The notes under the pieces: generated by a model | The model's input: only the letters and a program-made list of their open reading frames with translations | The model's database searches: none | What the model was told of the DNA's origin: nothing | Shown here: piece by piece, positions 1-8,000 of the stretch | How the letters are laid out: each line of letters begins with the position of its first letter | How positions within the stretch are numbered: the stretch's first letter is position 1 | Position numbers and translations under genes: made by a program | Assembly (NCBI RefSeq): GCF_001905145.1 | Contig: NZ_LWLB01000035.1 | Span: 1 to 64,000, forward strand | DNA: 64,000 nt | DNA from: Nocardiopsis sp. TSRI0078 | Lineage (GTDB): Bacteria > Actinomycetota > Actinomycetes > Streptosporangiales > Streptosporangiaceae | Direction: 5' to 3'

Positions 1-1103
1 TCCCAAACAGGCCCTAGCCCCTCGGGCTGCTCGGCAGGCGCTGCCGCACCTGCGTCAGCCGCCCGTAGGGCGGCAATGACGGATTCCCCCACCGCTTGGG
101 CTACCGGGGGCGGGAAAGCGTTGCCGACCTGCCGGTAGGCAGCCGTCTTGCGGCCCTTGAACTCCCAGTCCTCAGGGAAGCCCTGGATGAGCGCGGCCTG
201 GGCCACGGTCAGCTTCGGTCCCCTTTCCCCGAACAGGTCGCGGTCCTCGTCCTTGGTCTCGCCCAGAGCGTCAGCGACGCCGTGTGCGTCCACTCCCAGT
301 TCAGCCCAGGCGCGTTTGGCCCGGGTAGGGCCCAGATCAGCTCCGCCGTGCTTCTTGGAGCCGCCGACCAAGGTGGGGGCGATTGACCGAGAAGCCTTCT
401 CCAACCACTCGCTGTAGCGCCGCAGCACCTCTTCCCGCGGCCTCGAGGACGCTGCTTTATAGCGTTTGAGCATGCTCTTCTTCAGAGCCTGGGCAACGGT
501 GACTTCCTGCTTTACACCGCGAGGCGGAAGGAAGAAGGAGGCATCTGGCTCGCGCATAGCGACCAGGATGGACCTGGGCCTCAACTGGGGCACCCCGTAG
601 TCTCGGGCCTCCAGCACATCCCAGCCCAGGATTCGGTACCCCATAGCCTCCAGGCGCGCCCTGATCCTAGCGCGGTAGTCGGCGAACTTCTCGCGTGGTT
701 CAAGCAGGCCGCGCACGTTCTCGATCATCACAGCTCGGGGCTTCAGCACCTCGGCTATGTCGAGCATGACGGGGAAAAGGTCCCGTTCGTCCTCTTCCCC
801 CAGCTGCTTGCCGGCCACGGAGAAGGGCGGGCAGGGGACACCGCCCGCGAGCAGGCTCAGAGGGCCGTCCTTCAGCGCCTTTGCCTCCAGCTCGCCCATG
901 TCGAAGTCGGTCAGGTCCCAGGACAGGACCTCACAGTTCTCCCAGTGCTGCTTGCGAGTGTTGTACTCCAGGGTCTGCACGGCGTGGGGGTCGACCTCGA
1001 TGAGCGCCCGGTGGTGGAAGCCGGCGTTGTGCAGGCCCACGGCCTGCCCGCCTGCACCCGCACAGATCTCCAGGGACGTATACACGCCCGTACCACCCGA
1101 CAT
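1..1103 (-). CDS. DNA (cytosine-5-)-methyltransferase, partial (3' end off window)
   Basis: The protein transfers a methyl group from SAM to C5 of cytosine in DNA. Motif I reads SLEICAGAGGQAVGLHNAGF near residue 10, the catalytic loop is PCPPFS with Cys91, the ENV motif is at residues 128-130, and the C-terminal motif around QVGNAFPPPVAQAVG is present. About 367 codons are visible and the frame is still open at base 1, so the C-terminus lies outside. I chose ATG at 1103 because AGGAAGG sits just upstream. It is divergent from the 1152-aa/helicase pair at 1519-10420, with a 415-bp spacer. Family knowledge: such enzymes accompany restriction, DISARM and Druantia type II (DruM) systems; here it could protect self DNA for the neighbouring module or be a solitary methylase. 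Confidence 0.92.
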   Translation of the reverse strand, partial: MSGGTGVYTSLEICAGAGGQAVGLHNAGFHHRALIEVDPHAVQTLEYNTRKQHWENCEVLSWDLTDFDMGELEAKALKDGPLSLLAGGVPCPPFSVAGKQLGEEDERDLFPVMLDIAEVLKPRAVMIENVRGLLEPREKFADYRARIRARLEAMGYRILGWDVLEARDYGVPQLRPRSILVAMREPDASFFLPPRGVKQEVTVAQALKKSMLKRYKAASSRPREEVLRRYSEWLEKASRSIAPTLVGGSKKHGGADLGPTRAKRAWAELGVDAHGVADALGETKDEDRDLFGERGPKLTVAQAALIQGFPEDWEFKGRKTAAYRQVGNAFPPPVAQAVGESVIAALRAADAGAAAPAEQPEGLGPVW

Positions 1104-1233
1104 TCTGCACCTTCCTGTCCGTTCCCAGCAGCCGGAGCGGCTTCCGTCGACACGGCATACATCGAACACCCGATCGGGCCTCGTATCCAACCACGATGGT
1201 GTCATGGGGGCGCAGGACGCTACCGGCGCGTCG

Positions 1234-1262
1234 TTGAAGGTTCTCATCGCGGGACCTAGATG
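1234..1262 (+). promoter_or_regulatory. Candidate sigma-70-type promoter ahead of the defence pair
   Basis: A TTGAAG hexamer (1234-1239) and a TAGATG hexamer (1257-1262) are separated by exactly 17 bases on the plus strand. They lie in the 415-bp spacer between the methyltransferase and the 1152-aa gene. This would leave an untranslated leader of about 250 nt before the ATG at 1519. Nothing else in 1104-1518 looks coding to me. This is motif inference only. Confidence 0.35.
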
Positions 1263-1518
1263 CCTACGAAGTGCGATTCTACGCGTGCCTCAGGAGCTCC
1301 GCTCCTGTTTCCACAGGCTGCTGCAAGGTTGCCGTACCGTCAGCACCAGGCAGTGGGCTTGCCATCCGGACAGAACCGCCGAGGGCCTGCCGCCCGCACC
1401 GCCCTCCAGAGGCCCTCTCTGCATCACACATGCATCATTTTCGGGCAAAAGCCCCTGGCCGCCGACTTGCCCTGGTAGTTAAGTCGGAGTTGGAGTGAAG
1501 TAGAGCGGAGCCGAGAGT

Positions 1519-4500
1519 ATGGGCGGGCGGGGACACCCGGGCAGCCAGGCGGCAGAGAAGTGCTACATGCAGTGGGCTGACGCCCTCGCCGACCACTTCT
1601 TCCATGACCGGGGCCAGTGGGCGCGACCCGTGGTGCTGTACGTCGACGACGAGATCGCAGGGGAGGTCCGGCAGAGGTACGGCCTCGCAGTGGATCTCGA
1701 ATCAGCGGTGCGGCCTATGCTCTACCCGCAGTCCAAGACCGCTGTCTACCGGCGGATCGAACTATTGAGCACACGCTCTGCCCGGGCCAGCAGCCGACCG
1801 CCGGCTTCCCTGCCCCTGCTGGCCGCAACTGTGCTCGCAGCCTCACGGATGAAGCCGTCCGGAAAGCGCGGGCAGCCCCCCTACTACGAACCCCTGCGCA
1901 GGGTCCTCGGGGTAAAGCAGCCTCCCCCCGGACACCTCTGTACCGCCCAGAAGAACTTCCCTCGGGTCGTCGACCTGTGGAAGGGGCTGCGCAAGTGGGC
2001 GGAGAGCTGGGGAGGCAGGTACGGCGTACTGGTCCTTCCCCAGGACCCGCGCCCTTCCAGGATCGGCTATCCGCTGTCGCAGGCCCTGATCCGCAGGACG
2101 GACCACGAACCCCTGGACCGGTTCCTCACAGAGGTGCCCGGTACGTCCCACTGGAGCGGAGGGCAGCTGCTGGAAGGCCTGCGGGACTGGCAGAACGAAC
2201 ACCGCTCGGACTTCTCCAAGAAGTTCGCCGACCAGCTCCGCAGCGACGTCCTGACGGAGACGTGGTGCGACCTGCTGGAAGCCTTCAGGGACAGCCAGTA
2301 CGGCAGGAAGGGGGCGGTGCCCGCTCCCCTGGAAGGCCGAGGAAGCATCCGGGTCTGGTTCGACCGCCGCAACCGGTCGTTCAGCTGGGTGGGGGAGTGG
2401 CCCGCCCCTGGGGGCCGGGACGCCTTCCAGGTGAGAGGGCCCACAGGAGAGCACAGTCTCGAACGCGTGCAGGACAGCAACCTCTACCTGGGCCTCAACG
2501 GGCTTCCCGTGACGTCCGAACGCCTGCTCAGCGGTTTCACCCTGGAAGGGGAGGACATCAGTCTGAACCGCTCCCCAACGCACGTCATCCCTCTCATCCA
2601 GAGCCCGGACATCGAGGGCTTCGTCGAGGCCGATGCCGCCCAGCTGTTCACTCAGTGCTGCCTGCTCGTACATTCCTCCGCCGCCCGCGCTGCACAGCAA
2701 CTGCTGGAATACGCTCTGCCAGGAGCTAGGGAGATAACACGCAGGCGCTTGCCCGGCATGCCCCAGAACTGGTCGCTCTACATGCGGCTGCGGTTCGAGG
2801 ACCCGGTGAGGCTCCGACAGGCGCTCAGCCGCTCCTCCTTGAAGCTCGGATTCGCCCGCTCCCCGGGGCGTATGAAGCTGTCGGGGGGCCTGAGGATCAG
2901 GTCTGTGCCGGAAACACGCACCTACCTGGACGAAGGGCTTCCCGAGATCGCTCTCAGCGGCGAACCCGTGGCAGGTGCGGACATTGACGGGCGTCCCCTC
3001 TCCGGAAATGCCGAGCGGACGCGTCTACGGCTCCCGGGAGACCTGCGGGAGGGCCCCCATGAGGTCACTGCGGACAATGCGGCCGCCCTGCGGTTCTCGG
3101 TCCGCGGAGAGGCAGTGGACAAGGCAGGGCGAGTCCCGGCCGAGTCGCAGTGCGGAACAGCGGTCGGGGAACGCGGCGCGGCAGCAGAGGCTGTCCAAGG
3201 ACTTCCCGAGGCAGCCCCGCGTGTGAGGGGGTGCGCCTTCGAGAACCTCCCTGCCTCAGTCCTTCCGGCCGTGGCAGTCGCCCCCCGGGGCGCGGACCGC
3301 CTCTTCGCGGTCGGGAGCGACCTCAGCACCGTCGGACTCCGCCTGCCGGCCCGGCCGTCCTGGCGGGAGCGGGTCCCCCAGCTCTCCGGAAGCGATCGGT
3401 TCGAAGTCGAGATCCGCAACGGAAGCGGCTGGCTCGTGCAGAGCGCAGGCGACTTCTCCCGGGTCAGCTCCTTCTCCCCCCCTCCAAAGGGCTCCTCCAC
3501 GGGCCCGGATGCCTCCCCCGTGGTACGCGAACTGCTCAACGAGGCACCCCGCGTTGCCCATCAGGTCCAGGAACCGCGCGCAGGTGCCTGGAAGGCCCCG
3601 CCGGAGGAGCACGGCGACGTCCTGCTCCGATGGGTAAGCGAACTCGGCTCGGGATCCGTCTCAGAGCTCCGCAGCGGACTCGAGTGGTATGCACGCTCTT
3701 CCGGGCTCCCCGACGACCGCGGCGCGGTCTGGGGATGGATAGGGGCCATGAGCGCGCTGGGCCACCTGGACGTGGCATGGCGCAACAGCACATGGTCCTG
3801 CTCTCCCCCCGCGGTCACACGGGTCCCCTACTCCGACGGCCTGGCCGCCGTCACCGGGGAGCGGAGGCGCTCGGCGCTGAAGACCCTCCTGGACCGCGGC
3901 CCGTCCCTGGGCCTGGAGGCCATGTGGGTCCGACCGCCCTGCCCTCCAGGGGAGCTGCCGCTCCCCATGAGCCTCCTCCTCAGCCACTGGTCCCCCGACC
4001 AGCTCGGGGAGCTGGCCTCCCTGACCGGAGCCGAGTACACACCGTGCTTCGCCTTCCAGGCCGCAACAGTGCTTCCCGGCACGAAGACGGAGGAGGTTGC
4101 CGCCGGTCCGCGTTTCGATGTCCGCGTCAGCCGCTATACGCCCTTTTCGAGAGAGGGGACGGGCCTGTGGACCGAAGTGGAAGGGCGTCTAAAGGACGGC
4201 CTCTACCGATGGCGGAAGACGGACTCCCGCACGGTGTTCCGGCTGCGGCGGGGAGGGTCCTGGTTCAAGCTCCCGAAGGAGGTCGGCGTCTACGCAGAAC
4301 TGCAGCGCAACGGGATCTCCGTGCTCTCCTGGACGCAGGAGCCCGGCCCGGGGCGGTGGCGGATCGGCAGCCTGGCCGTGCACCGGAACGCCCCGCTGCC
4401 CCCTCTCCACGCCAGGACCGCGACCCTGTGTAGCGGCCTTCCGGCGCGCACAGGCCCTGGCGGCGCGTACGTGTACGACAACGTGCCGTGGCGCATAGCG

Positions 4501-4977
4501 CGCGCGATCGCCGAGAGCCTGGGGCAGCGGGTCTTCGTCGGTATCCGGCAGACTGCCGAACCACCTCGGAGCGATAGTCCACCGCCCTCCGCCGAAACTG
4601 CACCAGAACTGTCCGCCCCCGGTCCCCGCATCTCCGAACAGGACAAGGACACCCCCTCAGGAGCGGACAGCACGCCTGGACCAGCCCCGGTGCCCGCCGC
4701 ACGCCGTCCCCGCAGCAACAGCCGGTTCCGCGAGCGCATCGACTTGGGCGGCGGCTTGAGCGTCACCGTCGACGAGGCGGAGCTCGCTCTCAGCAGGGCT
4801 GCGGAGGACTTCCGCCGACAGCAGAGGCTAGGAGAGCGGGAGCGAGCGGTGACTGAGCGGATGCGCATCAGCCAGGGAATCCGCGAATTCGACTCGGCGA
4901 CATGCGCATGGATCAGGAAGGTGATGGCCGAACAGGCCGGGAAGACCGTGTCCCCCGCTGACCGGATGTACCGCTGA
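1519..4977 (+). CDS. Large unknown protein paired with DUF1998-type helicase (DruH-like candidate)
   Basis: This 1152-residue soluble protein has no enzymatic motif that I recognise. It has no signal peptide and no membrane helix. A proline/serine-rich linker at roughly residues 1010-1070 separates the large body from a charged helical tail of about 80 residues. The ATG at 1519 follows a GGAG about 8 nt upstream. The gene ends 28 bp before the 1804-aa helicase, and AGAGGG serves the next gene, so the two look co-transcribed. In Druantia type III a protein of about this size (DruH) precedes the helicase DruE, and by position and size this is the best analogue. I could not confirm homology. The upstream C5 methyltransferase is divergent, unlike the usual co-directional Druantia layout. 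Confidence 0.55.
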   Translation: MGGRGHPGSQAAEKCYMQWADALADHFFHDRGQWARPVVLYVDDEIAGEVRQRYGLAVDLESAVRPMLYPQSKTAVYRRIELLSTRSARASSRPPASLPLLAATVLAASRMKPSGKRGQPPYYEPLRRVLGVKQPPPGHLCTAQKNFPRVVDLWKGLRKWAESWGGRYGVLVLPQDPRPSRIGYPLSQALIRRTDHEPLDRFLTEVPGTSHWSGGQLLEGLRDWQNEHRSDFSKKFADQLRSDVLTETWCDLLEAFRDSQYGRKGAVPAPLEGRGSIRVWFDRRNRSFSWVGEWPAPGGRDAFQVRGPTGEHSLERVQDSNLYLGLNGLPVTSERLLSGFTLEGEDISLNRSPTHVIPLIQSPDIEGFVEADAAQLFTQCCLLVHSSAARAAQQLLEYALPGAREITRRRLPGMPQNWSLYMRLRFEDPVRLRQALSRSSLKLGFARSPGRMKLSGGLRIRSVPETRTYLDEGLPEIALSGEPVAGADIDGRPLSGNAERTRLRLPGDLREGPHEVTADNAAALRFSVRGEAVDKAGRVPAESQCGTAVGERGAAAEAVQGLPEAAPRVRGCAFENLPASVLPAVAVAPRGADRLFAVGSDLSTVGLRLPARPSWRERVPQLSGSDRFEVEIRNGSGWLVQSAGDFSRVSSFSPPPKGSSTGPDASPVVRELLNEAPRVAHQVQEPRAGAWKAPPEEHGDVLLRWVSELGSGSVSELRSGLEWYARSSGLPDDRGAVWGWIGAMSALGHLDVAWRNSTWSCSPPAVTRVPYSDGLAAVTGERRRSALKTLLDRGPSLGLEAMWVRPPCPPGELPLPMSLLLSHWSPDQLGELASLTGAEYTPCFAFQAATVLPGTKTEEVAAGPRFDVRVSRYTPFSREGTGLWTEVEGRLKDGLYRWRKTDSRTVFRLRRGGSWFKLPKEVGVYAELQRNGISVLSWTQEPGPGRWRIGSLAVHRNAPLPPLHARTATLCSGLPARTGPGGAYVYDNVPWRIARAIAESLGQRVFVGIRQTAEPPRSDSPPPSAETAPELSAPGPRISEQDKDTPSGADSTPGPAPVPAARRPRSNSRFRERIDLGGGLSVTVDEAELALSRAAEDFRRQQRLGERERAVTERMRISQGIREFDSATCAWIRKVMAEQAGKTVSPADRMYR

Positions 4978-5005
4978 CCCCGCAAACCCAGAGGGAAACG
5001 AGCCG

Positions 5006-8000
5006 ATGGACGTACTGGGAACCTTCGACGCAGCACGCGAAGCCCTCTTCCGCTACTACGATACCCCTTTCGGGATCGACAACCCCGAGGTCCAGAAGAA
5101 GCGGAGGGAACTCCTCGACCGGGACGGGCAGGCCTGGCGGGAGCCGATGCTCGAGATCCGCCCCCGCTACAGGAGTTCAGGCGTGCCCCTGGCGCAGTCA
5201 TTCGCCGAGGCGGGGGCCCCGGCCGACCTGTTCCCGCTGGCCTCCGCCGGTCTGCTCGGAGGCGTCAAGGAGCTCCACTCCCACCAGCACGAAGCGCTCG
5301 TCCACGCCTTCCGAGAACGGCGGAACGTCGTGGTGACGGCCGGCACGGGCTCGGGCAAGACGGAGTCGTTCCTGCTCCCAGTCCTGGCCTCGCTTGTCGC
5401 CGAATCGGCCTCCTGGACGGGCGGACCAGCACCGGAGAACGCCTGGTGGCGCTCGCCGGGAAGGGAGTTCACCGCGCAGCGCGAGGGAGAAACCGGGCGC
5501 AGGGCGGCAGTGCGCACTGTGGTCCTCTACCCGATGAACGCCCTGGTCGACGACCAGGTGGTCCGGCTCCGCAAAGCCCTGGACAGCCCTGCGGTCAGGG
5601 CATGGCTGGACTCCAACCGGCACGGCCACCGCTTCTACTTCGGCCGCTACACCGGCGCCACCCCCGTCCCCGGGGAGCCCGGCACCAAAGCAGCCCTGGA
5701 AAACCTGCGCAGCTACCTGTCCGCAACCGAGGAGCGGGGAGCCGCAGCCGAAGCGAACGCGAACCGCGATGCGCGGTACATGCTCCCCCGCCTCGACGGC
5801 GCCGAAATGCGGTCACGCTGGGACATGCTCTGCTCCCCTCCCGATGTCCTCGTCACGAACTTCTCGATGCTCAACGTCATGCTGCTGCGCCCGAGGGAGG
5901 ACGACTTCTTCCAGCAGACCCGTGCATGGCTCGACAGCGATCCCGCCGCGGTATTCCGGATCGTCGTTGACGAGCTGCACTTGTACCGAGGTACGGCCGG
6001 AACCGAGACCGCGTACCTGCTCCGCAACCTCCGGCACCGCCTCGGGCTCGACGACAGGCCGGACCGGCTCCAAGTCCTAGCCGCATCCGCCTCCCTGGAG
6101 AAAGGACGCGACGAGGGCTTCCTCGCGGAGTTCTTCGGCCTGGAAGCGGACAGCTTCGAAGTCCTCCGGGGGGAGACGGTGAAGCCCCTGTCAGCCGTTG
6201 TCGACCTGTCGGACCATGCTGACGTCTTCGCACAGGCCTCCGGACAGCGGTCCGGGGCAGCGGAGTCACGAGCCCTCCTCGAGCGCACGCGTGCAGCCGA
6301 CGCGCTCCAGAACGCCCTGACCGACAACGGAAAGCCGGTAGCCAGGCCCGTTCCGGAGATCGCAGGAGCGCTCTTCCCCCGCGAGGACGCCGAGACGTCC
6401 CGGAAGGCCGTACGCGGCGTCCTCTCAGTCCTCCGCAGCGCTGATACCAGGAGCCAGAACCTGCCCAAACTGCGGGTCCACTACTTCTTCCGCAACATCT
6501 CCGGGATGTGGGCGTGCTCCGACCCGGCCTGCCCGGACGCCGACCGTCCTCAGGACGCGGACCGGACTGTCGGCCGCCTTTTCACAAGGCCGACAACACG
6601 GTGCACATGCGGCGCGAGGGTATTGGAGCTGCTCTACTGCCAGACCTGCGGGGACCTGTACCTGGGCGGATACACGAGCACAGGTGCGAATGCGAACCCC
6701 GGTGCGTTCGAGGGCAGCCTGCTGGCCGACCTGCCCGAACTGGAGAAGCTCCCCGAACAGGTGCGCACCGGCGCGGCTGCCGCCAACTACGTGGTCTACT
6801 GGCCCCGCACGGACTCCCTCCTGCTGGACAAGCCGAAACGGCGCAGGGCCGCGCCCTGCAGGCAGCAGTTCACCTTCGAATTCCGGCGCAGCCGTTACGA
6901 GCCCTCGACCGGGCGACTGGCCAACAACAAGGCGGAGCCGACCGGCTGGTCGTTCCACGTCACTTCCCCCGCCTCCGGGAGGGGGACTTCCCTGGAGCAG
7001 ATCAGCCCGTTCCCCACCGAGTGCCCGCGCTGCGGAGACGACTGGGAGATGCCCCGGCTCAAGGGGGACCCGCTCCCGATCACGGACCCTCTGAGGCTGC
7101 GCTCACCGATCCGCACGATGCGCACCGGCTTCGAGAAGGTCAACCAGGTGCTGACCTCCGCCCTCCTCTCAGCCCTGCCCGAGAACGAGCGGAAACTGAT
7201 CGCCTTCTCCGACAGCCGCCAGGACGCGGCGAAACTGGCCGCAGGCATCGGATTGCGCCACTACCAGGACATGCTCAGGTTCGCCCTCGCCGAGGCAGTA
7301 CGGAAACAGGGTGATCCGGTGGGAGATCTGGAACTGGTGCGAGCGGCTTACCAGGAGCTCCCGGGAACGAACCGCGACTTGGCGCGCAGTGCCCACCAGA
7401 GACTGAAGGCCCGGTACAAGGAGGAGGTGCTCGAGCTGGCTGAGATCTGGAAAGGGAGCCCCTTCGCCGAACCGTCCAGGGAAGAGGAACTGGTGCAGAG
7501 GGTCACAGCCCTGCCGTCCCTGCATCTCCAAGCCACACTCATAGAGGCGCGCCTCCTGGAGGCAGGCTTCAACCCCGGAGGTCCTAAGGCGTCCCTGCAG
7601 AACGATGAAGGCGCGAACGCTACTCCCTGGACCCGCCTCTACGCCTGGCCCGACGGTGACGGCTCGGCCTCCGGGCAGCCCGTCCGGCCGGTGCCGTCCG
7701 CAGCGATGAGCCGGGAGCAGGACGACCTCCGCCGGAGGATCGGCGAATCCCTCACTAAGGAACTCCTCGACGGGCTGTTCGCAAGCGCCAGACGCGACTT
7801 CGAGTCGCTCGGTCTCGGCTGGCTGTGCAGGTCCGATGACAACAAGCCCTCTGAGGGGGCGGGCCTCGGCACCGCACTCGCGCGGGCCAGCCTGAGGGTG
7901 CTGGGGCAGCGGAAGCGCTTCACCGGCCTCCGCGACGGAGCCGACGCGCCCCCGGCACCGCTCAGGAGGTTCTGGGAAGCCGTCGCCGAGAAGCACGGGA

